64,000 nt of DNA from Fasciolopsis buskii (lineage: Eukaryota > Platyhelminthes > Trematoda > Plagiorchiida > Fasciolidae), in the NCBI GenBank assembly GCA_008360955.1, contig LUCM01008042.1, forward strand, positions 21,737-85,736, written 5' to 3'. The number at the start of each line of letters is the position of its first letter. The first letter of the stretch is position 1. Shown piece by piece: positions 1 through 9,129 of the stretch. The notes beneath the pieces are model-generated. The model was not told the DNA's origin. It saw only the letters and a program-made list of their open reading frames with translations, and searched no databases. The position numbers were made by a program, and so were the translations under genes.

Positions 1-81
1 GCATAGACCAACCAAACTCGGCAACATAACAAATCTGGCGACGGGGTTTTTCGAAGTCAATGCAATCAGCCGATAACCACC

Positions 82-1113
82 ATGGATGCGGACATGAAAA
101 AAATGTTCCAGACCCAACTCAAACTAATGGAGGCTCTAACTCAACGGATTGGGAGCATGACCACAACAACTGGCAGCCCTGAAATTTCAGCAGATTCCGT
201 GCTTCGCTCAATGACCGATTTCCTACACGATCCACAGTGCGGCGTTACGTTTGAATCCTGTTCCAAACGCTACGAGGACGTGTTCACTATCGACCTAGTG
301 GACAAAGACGACAAAACCAAAGTGCGATTACTCCTGCGAAAACTGGGTCTTGCAGAACACACGCGGTACATTAACTTCATCTTGCCGGATGAACCATCAA
401 GCCGCACATTTGACCAGACTGTTCAGACTCTAAAGGAAATTTTCGGTGAGCCATCTTCCCTTCTCAACACACGATATCAATGTCTGAAACTCGCCAAACG
501 GGACGTGGACGACCTGGTAACATGCGCAGGAATTGTTAACCGTGAGTGTGGCAGGTTCAAACTGGGTGCATTGACAGAAGACCAATTGCGGTGTCTGATT
601 TTCATTTGTGGGCTTCAGGCCCCAAGCCATTCAGACTTGCGCACCCGTCTTTTGGCCAAAATCGAACAGCAACCAGACACAACTTTGGAACAACTCGTAG
701 ACGAGTGTGAACATTTATCTTATCCGAAACATGACGTGGCCATGATTGAACGACATGAAAGGTCCTACAACAGTGTGAACGCTGTTAAAGTTGGAAATCC
801 GCCCACACCAGCTCGGAGGTCTCATACACGTTGACAGTTCAAACCCGCCAAGCCCCGCTCGCCTTGCAGGTACTGTGGAGCGTGGCACTTTCACATCTTC
901 TGTCCGTTTTACACCCACCAGTGTAAACAATGTCATCATGTGGGACACAAGGAAGGTTTCTGCCAATCCAAAAGATTCTCACGACCAGCTCGTCTCAGCC
1001 CAGGCAAGCCAAAGTCAGCTAACGACCACGCGAGCGTTCATTCATTCGGCCTTGTGGCTGCCTGTCGATTAAACGCCGCCCACCGCAGAAGGGTAGGAGA
1101 GGGGGACGGTTAA
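82..1113 (+). pseudogene. Ty3/Gypsy-type gag with one in-frame stop
   Basis: The frame starting at ATG 82 encodes a 250-residue capsid-like protein that ends at a TGA (832-834). The same frame then stays open to a TAA at 1111-1113. The part after the TGA carries two CCHC zinc knuckles: C-x2-C-x3-H-x4-C starting at 865, then C-x2-C-x4-H-x4-C. This is the nucleocapsid arrangement of LTR-retrotransposon Gag, so the knuckles belong to the same protein and the TGA interrupts it between capsid and nucleocapsid. No protease, RT or integrase follows, and similarity to a retroelement stops near 1110, so this is a truncated, dead copy. Gag packages element RNA. The family assignment rests on overall pattern and the knuckles. 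Readthrough of the stop is possible but unlikely, because no pol follows. Confidence 0.8.
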
Positions 1114-2158
1114 TCGGAGGAAATAAGTTTTATTATATTTTGACGTGTGCATATTCGAGGCATCTGTGGCGTCATCGTGACCAGCTTATCGATCGTAAAT
1201 TGAGTTTACACAGCAACAGCAAGGTCCGTCTTACTCTGCAGCTCAGAGTTATGACTATTGCGGACCCGTGTCTTTGTAGTATTTGCCAGATTATGTTGGG
1301 AAACGTTTTCATAATAACTTTGCTTAAGCGTTCCGTGTTGAGTTCCAGTTTCAGTCTTGTGACACACCGAATCTTAATAGATTAGGGATAGAGATACGTG
1401 TTGCTTATGCCCGAAATCTGCTTACTTCATGTGTTGTTCTCCTAGACAGTTGGCGGTTTTGTGACGACCAGAAAGGACTAGCTCGCGACATATGGTATGA
1501 AGACTATGATCAATGTACTGTTCTGAGCAGGTCCTGTTAAATTACCCGGTGGAGCTTCACGAGGTTCCTCACGCGATGGCTTGAGATCTTGACTGAGATA
1601 ATTAGGTGGCACAGTCATTGGCGTTTTTGAGTCCGAGCTCCCTCTATGTAGTTCGCTTCAAATGTTTCCGTGCAATTGCGATGATGCTTTGATGCTGCAG
1701 CCGGTGAAATTAGCACAAAGTCGGTGTTTGTAAAGGTAAAACTGAACTGTACTTCGCTATTTTTACCCGTTGGCATTCCGCCGCACCTTTTTTCTGATAT
1801 ATTTTATGCTTACGTATAATGGAAGGCACATGCCTCACACTTGCTTAGGTCTACCATCCGGGACGGGGAAACTGGCACTGTGCTACAAAGTCACGTAACG
1901 TCCAACAGGTAACGAGCCAGGCTCCAGTGGATTCTCATCGGCCACGAAAATGATTAACTGATCTGAGGTGCAGACCTCTAACTTTTTTGGTGACAGATAC
2001 TTAATCCATTTGATCGCTGATGTCACACTGTTCGTTCCACTGACGTAGTTCCAGCTCACCGTTTAAAATGTGAAAAGCAAATTTCGACTTCCTCTTTTCA
2101 TCTCATCTTCATAATCATGCCGGCTGTCGTTGTATCCTCATTCCTTTTGGATTTGCAG
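1114..2158. other. Non-coding stretch, probably intronic
   Basis: I see no coding frame or recognised repeat here. It lies directly upstream of an exon of the BPNT2-like gene and is probably intron sequence, because the earlier exons of that gene are not visible in the window. Confidence 0.4.
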
Positions 2159-2389
2159 TTTGGTCGTGGTCTGGTTATGCCATTTCGAACGATCTCAAGC
2201 GAGCTATGCAAAACGGTGTACTTGCACTTGAAAAGGAAGCTGTAGCGATGTCGAAGAACAACTCGTCAATATCTAATAACTTTTCACAAGTCCTCAAAGT
2301 AACACATTCCCGTTCGCATCTGAACGCATCTCAACTGAAAGATCTGTTCAGACCTCAGCGAATTGAATTGGTTCCGGCCGGTGGATCAG
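2159..2389 (+). CDS. BPNT2/IMPAD1-like 3'-phosphonucleotidase, penultimate exon
   Basis: This exon is bounded by an acceptor (TTTGCAG, AG at 2157-2158) and a donor (GT at 2390-2391). It enters with two bases that complete a codon, and it leaves with one base of a Gly codon. Its last residues read PAGGSG once joined to the exon at 6841. That junction motif precedes the YKVL segment in the Golgi-resident 3'-phosphoadenosine-5'-phosphate phosphatases (BPNT2, inositol-monophosphatase superfamily). The exon also carries a THSRSHLN segment like the conserved SRSHS region of that family. The known role of the family is hydrolysis of PAP to AMP, which relieves product inhibition of sulfotransferases in the Golgi. 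The catalytic DPLD-type metal site would lie in upstream exons outside the window. The choice of BPNT2 over BPNT1 is inference from these motifs. Confidence 0.78.
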
Positions 2390-3758
2390 GTTTGTCCTCA
2401 TTTCAACCATTTTCTCCACTGTACTCATTACCACTCAAGATTCTTTTATGACGTGCTTGAAGCATGTGTAGTGGTTAGAGCTCCAAGGGCCGACTACATG
2501 GCAGGGTGGCGGAACTGACAGTCATGACCTTGAAACTTGGAGTGGCATTGGACCACACAACTTTTCTCTAAATCAGGCGTTGTAACGACCTGGGCAACAG
2601 CGGCTTGCCGTCTTCCACGAAAATGACCGGTCTAAATGGGATTTGCACCTCTGATTTTTACGGTGATAAATGCTTAACTTGAACGCCGCCTGCCTTTGGT
2701 GTGACTGAGACGGCAACTTAAACCTGTGACTTCGGGTGGAAAACCCACTTAAGGTCCTCGTTTAGTGTGACCACAGCAATGAACCGGACGGCAGAAAAAC
2801 TGGTTACGGAAATTATTCTAAGGAATGGGGATTCTCACAACCAAACTTTCCGAATTCCCTACTGTTCTTCCCGCGTTCCGTCAAGTTTCTGAGTTTCGGG
2901 CTGTTGATGAGAAATGAAACCAAGCGTGTGTTTTTAAAAATTTTCAAGTATCCTTATCGTAATGGTTGGTTTTTATTAGATTTTATCCCGTCAACAGAAT
3001 GACTACTGCGACAGTTCTGTTTGCCGGTGTCCTTCCTTTGCTAATTAGTTCGATGCCCTGACTAATCCGGCTTCTGGAAACAAAGCCCATTGAGGCGATT
3101 TTGCTTAGTGTGAGCTCACTATGCCCCGAAAGGTAACTGTGTTCATCTTATCATGGAACGAAGTTTCCTCAGAATCGATCGTCCATCGAATTTGCAAAAG
3201 TGGATGGTGATGTCATGACGTTTAGTGTTTACATCTGGCGTGAATCTTTTTTTTTCTGTTTTACTTTACTACTGTTAAGGTCGGTATTGCTTTTATTTGA
3301 TCCAAACCTAGTTCTGTCAACAGTTTTTGGTTTGTTGTTTGTGAAGTATGTTCATGGAGTTCTGATCGCTGGGCTTGGTTTTTCGATCGCAAACGTTTCA
3401 TCATCAATCAGCGTGTCATCGTCAGTTGTACTGACAATGTTATCTCGACTGGTGATCAAACGTTTGCGATCTAAACACCGAACTCAACGAACATAACATC
3501 ATTTAAACCAACAATCTGAACTACGATCAACACAAAGTCTTATGGTGTCGTCGCTTTCTCTCACTAATACATCTTCTTGGGCCCCATAGCGGATTTTCTC
3601 AGCAGTGACTGGAACTGCATGGACTACGTCGAAAATCCATTGGTTTCGGATCCAGCAGTGATACACATAATAATCATGCCCCCAGTTACGAGGTACTAAT
3701 GAAACTTGAGAATTGATCTACCTGATCAGTGTTGCTGGTTTACCGATGTCGCCTAAAA

Positions 3759-4382
3759 TCATATCCGAGTAGCATTGTCGCACAGCACTGAAGGCGGTTG
3801 ATCTAGAAATCGCAAATGGATGCTTGTGGGAAGAATGCAGCGATGATGATAGAACATTTTGCGAATTTTCTTCACCACAAACATGACAGCCAAAAGCTCA
3901 ATCTGCCAGCAGTGGCACTCTCCGGAAATCAGTGATCGTGTGAAATGGGAAATAGCCTTTTCCATCTCGAAACATTTGTGATATAACGGAACCGATCTCA
4001 TACTTGGAGGCATCTGTTGCATTCAAACTGTCTGGACTGGGTTGAACCGATCGGAGTCCAACACTGCTTTACTCGTTCTTACGACCTAGCAGACGATTTC
4101 CACTTTTTACGCTTTTTCAGAAGCCCATTCGTTTAATGACGAAGGTGATGCGTTTTCGTTGAAAGGTACTGTAATGACTCATGGGGCTCAGAAAAACACT
4201 CAACGTGTGGGTCTCTTGGCTCGACCGGGGCATTTATTTAATGATTTCGATATTTGATGGATCCCTGGGCGGGGACCGCCCCCGTCAATAATGAAACCGA
4301 GATATTTCACGTCGGGCATAAAAAGGTACACTTATCCAAACGTAATCAAAAGTCGTAGACTTAAATACGACTGTGCACCGTC
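3759..4382 (-). pseudogene. Gypsy pol remnant: RT connection and RNase H
   Basis: On the minus strand this continues the RT at 4383-4830. Around 4290-4315 it encodes the KYLGF motif that follows the RT palm in Ty3/Gypsy pol. Around 3850-4020 it encodes an RNase H-like stretch containing EKAISHF, SLISGE, QIELLAVMFVVKK and FYHHR. These correspond to the usual RNase H order: start of the domain, SRSLT-like block, then the ALAVVFAVKKF helix. Frameshifts and stops break the frame several times, and no intact catalytic set can be read. The element is dead and antisense within the host gene intron. Confidence 0.7.
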
Positions 4383-5056
4383 TGGATTTCAGCCTGTCTC
4401 AATAATCTCGTCTAGGTTGGCTGCAGCTTCTTCAGTTCCTGTGAACAGTGTCCATGATTTGTTGAAAAGTGCCGATAGGGATCTTCACGCAAAAAGACAG
4501 ACAAATGAACTGGATTAATCCAGAGTGATTGCTCATTATCCAGACTTCCTTGGAATGCTCGTCTGCGTTTGCTTTCAGATAAGTGTCTGAAAAATGCAGC
4601 TTCTCTAAATACGTCTCATCATTAGGTTTGACAAGCAAGTCCTTCGGAACGGGTCCGGGATAGTGATTGACGTCCAGAGCTGCATTGAGACCGGCGGAAA
4701 AGCCAGCACGTAATCGAACATTGTCATTTCACTTTTTGCCCACAACGATTGGCGCCACCCATGTGGAGTAATTCTCTGTGCTACAGCGTCTCGCTGAAAG
4801 TGTTCAGTTTCTTGGTGGACCACCGTGAGATGGCATCGTGGGGAACTAGTCTTTTTGGTTGGATATCACGTTTCGCATTTAGAAGCACACAGGATAGACT
4901 TTATTCTTGCGCAACATTCGAGACCACCTTGAGAAACATGCATATTTCTATAGCAAACTTCACATCAATTTGACAATCAGTTGATGCAAGAATAATGATG
5001 ATAAAAGCCGACGTAGAGTGAACTGAACAGTATGATATTTGCTCTGCCTCAGCTTA
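4383..5056 (-). pseudogene. Gypsy reverse transcriptase remnant, copy 1
   Basis: Read from 4830 down to 4432, the minus strand gives WVAPIVV, NVRLRAGFSAGLN and DVNHYP, then FSDTYLKANADEHSKE and TFQQIMD. These are in the order of the N-terminal half of a Ty3/Gypsy RT (WAAPIV; motif A block with D-x-Y-L; FQQ-MD). A TGA breaks the WVAP part, and the LPFGV motif is changed to LSFCV. Upstream pol text with a PKR-VP block (near 4800-4870) precedes it. This unit is the first of three tandem copies. Confidence 0.75.
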
Positions 5057-6367
5057 TGGATTTCAGCCTGTCTCAATAATCTCGTCTAGGTTGGCTGCAG
5101 CTTCTTCAGTTCCTGTGAACAGTGTCCATGATTCGTTGAAAAGTGCCGATAGGGATCTTCACGCAAAAAGACAGACAAATGAACTGGATTAATCCAGAGT
5201 GATTGCTCATTATCCAGACTTCCTTGGAATGCTCGTCTGCGTTTGCTTTCAGATAAGTGTCTGAAAAATGCAGCTTCTCTAAATACGTCTCATCATTAGG
5301 TTTGACAAGCAAGTCCTTCGGAACGGGTCCGGGATAGTGATTGACGTCCAGAGCTGCATTGAGACCGGCGGAAAAGCCAGCACGTAATCGAACATTGTCA
5401 TTTCACTTTTTGCCCACAACGATTGGCGCCACCCATGTGGAGTAATTCTCTGTGCTACAGCGTCTCNTGGCATCGTGGGGAACTAGTCTTTTTGGTTGGA
5501 TATCACGTTTCGCATTTAGAAGCACACAGGATAGACTTTATTCTTGCGCAACATTCGAGACCACCTTGAGAAACATGCATATTTCTATAGCAAACTTCAC
5601 ATCAATTTGACAATCAGTTGATGCAAGAATAATGATGATAAAAGCCGACGTAGAGTGAACTGAACAGTATGATATTTGCTCTGCCTCAGCTTATGGATTT
5701 CAGCCTGTCTCAATAATCTCGTCTAGGTTGGCTGCAGCTTCTTCAGTTCCTGTGAACAGTGTCCATGATTTGTTGAAAAGTGCCGATAGGGATCTTCACG
5801 CAAAAAGACAGACAAATGAACTGGATTAATCCAGAGTGATTGCTCATTATCCAGACTTCCTTGGAATGCTCGTCTGCGTTTGCTTTCAGATAAGTGTCTG
5901 AAAAATGCAGCTTCTCTAAATACGTCTCATCATTAGGTTTGACAAGCAAGTCCTTCGGAACGGGTCCGGGATAGTGATTGACGTCCAGAGCTGCATTGAG
6001 ACCGGCGGAAAAGCCAGCACGTAATCGAACATTGTCATTTCACTTTTTGCCCACAACGATTGGCGCCACCCATGTGGAGTAATTCTCTGTGCTACAGCGT
6101 CTCGCTGAAAGTGTTCAGTTTCTTGGTGGACCACCGTGAGATGGCATCGTGGGGAACTAGTCTTTTTGGTTGGATATCACGTTTCGCATTTAGAAGCACA
6201 CAGGATAGACTTTATTCTTGCGCAACATTCGAGACCACCTTGAGAAACATGCATATTTCTATAGCAAACTTCACATCAATTTGACAATCAGTTGATGCAA
6301 GAATAATGATGATAAAAGCCGACGTAGAGTGAACTGAACAGTATGATATTTGCTCTGCCTCAGCTTA
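4383..6367. repeat. Tandem triplication of a 674-bp Gypsy RT segment
   Basis: Three head-to-tail units run 4383-5056 (674 bp), 5057-5693 (637 bp) and 5694-6367 (674 bp). Each starts with TGGATTTCAGCCTG, and the tetramer TGGA is also present just after the last unit at 6368. Units 1 and 3 look identical. Unit 2 differs by a C for T near 5134 and lacks 37 bp, exactly where a single N stands (5467). Each unit carries the same RT frames on the minus strand. The pattern fits either a recent tandem duplication by short homology or an assembly artefact around an unresolved gap. Confidence 0.9.
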
Positions 6368-6840
6368 TGGACCGATTGTGGAATTCAAAGTGAAACCATT
6401 TTTGTGGTAATTTCCTACGGCTGTCAATGCCTTCGGCCCCGGTCATGTTTTATGTACTATTTCCGCTGTTGCTCACTTTTACCACGTGTTGAATTCACTG
6501 TATGTTCATTCTCTCACTGTCGAGCGCATTAAGTCGTCGGAACGTTTGATATGACTTATTTTTCCTATCCTGTTATATGGCACTGTTTCTTCAAGCAGCA
6601 ATATCACTTGTGGTCGTCACCAGGCTCTAAGTTGATAGTACATTCCATGTTCTATCGCATTCCCCTGTGACCTTGTGCTCTGATCGATATAACTTGTAAA
6701 TTTCGCTTTATTTGTTTTTCTTACTTCCCAGCGCTTTGTTGTCCGTTTTCTTTCCGGTCTTACTAGGTAGTAAACTACGAATCTTGACATTGTCTTCCTC
6801 TATTTTTCTTATTCATACGATTGCTGTTCTTTGTGTTTAG

Positions 6841-7103
6841 GTTATAAAGTACTCAGTTTGATCGAACGTAAAGCTCATTTGTACGTACACCCGTCGACTA
6901 CACGGCGTTGGGATGTGTGTGCCGCGCAAGCGATGCTCGAAGCAGCCGGTGGTCGTTTGACCGGGCTGGACGGGACGCGGTTGACTTACCACGCGAAAGA
7001 CTCCGTGAAAGTGTCCAAAAGCATCGGTCTGTTTGCAGCCGCATCAATTTCCGAGCACAAAAAATGGCTCCCGGTGGTCAGCCGTTTGGTGATGAAAACC
7101 TAA
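6841..7103 (+). CDS. BPNT2/IMPAD1-like 3'-phosphonucleotidase, last exon
   Basis: Acceptor TTTAG at 6836-6840; the exon completes the Gly codon begun at 2389 and ends in TAA (7101-7103). It encodes YKVLSLIE, HLYVHP, RRWDVCAAQAMLEAAGG and RLTGLDG. In inositol-monophosphatase-fold nucleotidases the Asp of the WD-x-CA motif is a metal ligand, and the following helix with A-GG is the conserved C-terminal signature; both are intact. The tail contains GLFAAA and HKKWL as in the family's C-terminus. No AATAAA is evident soon after the stop. The exon looks functional: there is no stop or frameshift, and the phases match. Assignment to the Golgi BPNT2 branch rather than cytosolic BPNT1 is inferred from the PAGGSGYKVL junction. 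Confidence 0.82.
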
Positions 7104-8460
7104 TCTACAATGTCACGTAGTTGTCCCATTCACTCAATGATGACCCGTCGCTTTTCTCGCAATTTGGCATGCAGCATTTTGTTCAACTTCTTCTTTCACT
7201 AGCATAGCTGACAGTTTTTTATAAAGATTTTTTTGTTAACCTAAAAGCCATCACCCCTTCCCTACTTTTTATTCTCATGTTGGTCACTTCAAATCCAACA
7301 ATTTCGTGTAAAAATGACCCATCCACCTCTACAATATCTGACCGATGGGCATCCTAGCTAAATTCACTCGGTTTATTCCTTTTAGCTTGCTTTTGTTTGA
7401 CATTGTTAAAAAGTGACATTTTCCAGTGATTTAATATCGCGAGTGGACATACACACGCGCAACAAAATGGATGTTTGAACCGGATACATCTCATCACGAA
7501 CAATCTGTACTCCGTTCTTGATCATCATTCTCTTCGTTGTAGAACCAGTCCAATTATTCTTGTCTGGCTAATTCGATTGCAACTATTAAATGCGTTACCT
7601 GACGATAATTTTCCACGAATGCGTACCAGTATTTCACACGTGGACATGGACACATGTCGAAGTTGTCATTCAAACGTTCCCGTGTATGTATTAGCCGTTT
7701 TTGAGAATTTCATTTTTTGAATGTGGCAGAACAGCTTTATTCCCAGCTCCCATGCATTGTGACTTCATTGAGGATAACTCAGTCACTACATCTGTGACAT
7801 CCGATCTCTGTTGCTTGTGTTTTACTATACGTCTCCCACGCGTTCGTCGATCCGCGGTCCAGTCTATCCTACGTTCTTTTTTTCTCGATATCTCATTTGC
7901 CCCTCGGAGATGGTGCTTCTTGTACAGTCATTTAATTCATTCCCAATAATTTATTCATAAATATCACTCGTCGGGTTTTCGGTGTCACTTAAGCATGTTT
8001 GGGGTAGACTTCTTCTCCACTTTGACTGGAACGTGGCTCGATTGTTCATGGTTGTTTGCTTCCGATTCACCACTTATTTTCATTTTTAAACATCTCACAA
8101 AGAAACTGTGTTAGGATTGTGCGCCGTTCCCTGTTTCCATTGTTCGGGCCTTAATTGGATTCTCCCTAGAAGCTGAATGATATCCCCGACTTGTCTCAAT
8201 GGTGAATGCTTCCATTTTATCTCGCAAATCTAAAAGGTAGCTTATTTGCTGTGGCTCTCCAAGGTCAGGAAAAGTACAACGATCGTTTTGTTAACCGGGT
8301 TGTTGTTTCCCAATCTAAATAGGCCTGAAGCTCATTTGCTTGAGCGATTTCTGTTTGATGACATTCTCGATTCCGATTTTGCATGGACGATCACAACCAC
8401 CCAGTAACTACTACCCGGCGCTGTCTGTTGCCCAGAGTATTAAAAACAATGGTTATAAAG
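7104..8460. other. No gene seen; 3' flank of the BPNT2-like gene
   Basis: T-rich sequence without a supported frame. It probably includes the 3' untranslated region of the preceding gene. No canonical AATAAA signal was found near the stop. Confidence 0.4.
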
Positions 8461-8477
8461 ATTATATATATATATAT
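8461..8477. repeat. (TA)n microsatellite
   Basis: Short TA run immediately before a full-length copy of the unnamed interspersed repeat. Confidence 0.85.
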
Positions 8478-8783
8478 GCAGGAAGTAGTATCTGGATGCG
8501 TAAACAAAATTAGCCCGGGAGCACACGACCGGTTTCGCGGTTATTGTCGCTCGTCAGGTATGCGTACCCGATGCTCTCTTGTCCAAACATCCACATACTT
8601 GTACACTCCGAATTGATTGATATTTCTCACCAGAATCGAATCTGTAGCAACAGGAGTGTGCATGGAAGCTCTTCGTCGAAGAGTCCACAGAAGAATCACA
8701 ACTGTGATTCGTTGATAATTGTTTGTCAGTTGGGCTGAGCGAACCTTAGGAACGAGGGCAGAATGCCCCAGAATATACGTATG
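8478..8783 (+). repeat. Unnamed interspersed repeat, full copy 1
   Basis: About 305 bp, starting GCAGGAAGTAGTATCTGG and ending CCCAGAATATACGTATG. It is roughly 93% identical by eye to 53275-53580. Both copies are flanked by TA tracts on each side. The body contains GGGAGCACACGACCGG, TTTCGCGGTTATTGTCGC and a short hairpin (GAATCACA-AC-TGTGATTC). It has no coding frame of note and no clear tRNA boxes. Confidence 0.8.
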
Positions 8784-8805
8784 TATATATATATATATAT
8801 ATATA
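8784..8805. repeat. (TA)n microsatellite
   Basis: TA tract joining the end of the full repeat copy to a truncated second copy of its 5' end. Confidence 0.85.
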
Positions 8806-8852
8806 AGCAGGAAGTAGTATCTGGATGCGTAAACAAAATTAGCCCGGGAGCA
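8806..8852 (+). repeat. Truncated 5' end of the unnamed repeat
   Basis: This copies the first 47 or so bases of the repeat at 8478 (AGCAGGAAGTAGTATCTGG to GGGAGCACA) and then stops abruptly in a TA tract. Confidence 0.85.
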
Positions 8853-9027
8853 CATATATATATATATATATATATACATATTTATATATATATACACACA
8901 ATCACTCATTCACGTTTGACAACGAGTCCTAGTTTGGATCGAAACGTCACGATAACCGTATTAACTCAGTGTACGCCTTCTCAGCTCTAAATAGATATAT
9001 ATATATACATATATATATATGTATGTA
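8853..9027. repeat. TA microsatellites around a GAAACGTC-bearing spacer
   Basis: TA tracts at 8853-8896 and 8992-9027 enclose about 95 bp of unique sequence. The spacer contains GACAACGAGTCC and GGATCGAAACGTCAC, which can pair as two short stems. This resembles an eroded hammerhead-type motif, but the conserved CUGAUGA core is not intact. Confidence 0.5.
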
Positions 9028-9073
9028 CTCCCGGGCAAATTTTGTTTACGCATCCAGATACTACTTCCTGCTT
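9028..9073 (-). repeat. Truncated unnamed repeat, inverted
   Basis: Reverse complement of the first ~46 bases of the repeat (CTCCCGGGCAAATTTTG to CTACTTCCTGC), lying between two TA tracts. It forms an inverted pair with 8806-8852. Confidence 0.85.
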
Positions 9074-9074
9074 C

Positions 9075-9121
<47 letters not shown>
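9074..9121. repeat. (TA)n(GA)n compound microsatellite
   Basis: TA run to about 9096 followed by GA run to about 9121. The same compound TA-GA order occurs next to a repeat copy at 53241-53274. Confidence 0.9.

Positions 9122-9124
<3 letters not shown>

Positions 9125-9129
<5 letters not shown>

Larger units (their letters stand above)
2390..6840 (+). other. Intron of the BPNT2-like gene, 4451 nt
   Basis: GT at 2390-2391 and AG at 6839-6840 bound an intron whose two flanking exons match in phase (phase 1) and give a continuous family motif across the junction. The intron contains an antisense Gypsy pol remnant and its tandem triplication. I see no gene in 2460-3750. That part holds only a perfect 14-bp inverted repeat (3385-3398 and 3458-3471). 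Confidence 0.7.

Noticed and set aside
3200..3496. 98-codon hydrophobic plus-strand frame
   Set aside because: It lies in intron sequence containing a T-rich tract and an inverted repeat; the hydrophobicity comes from T-rich codons.
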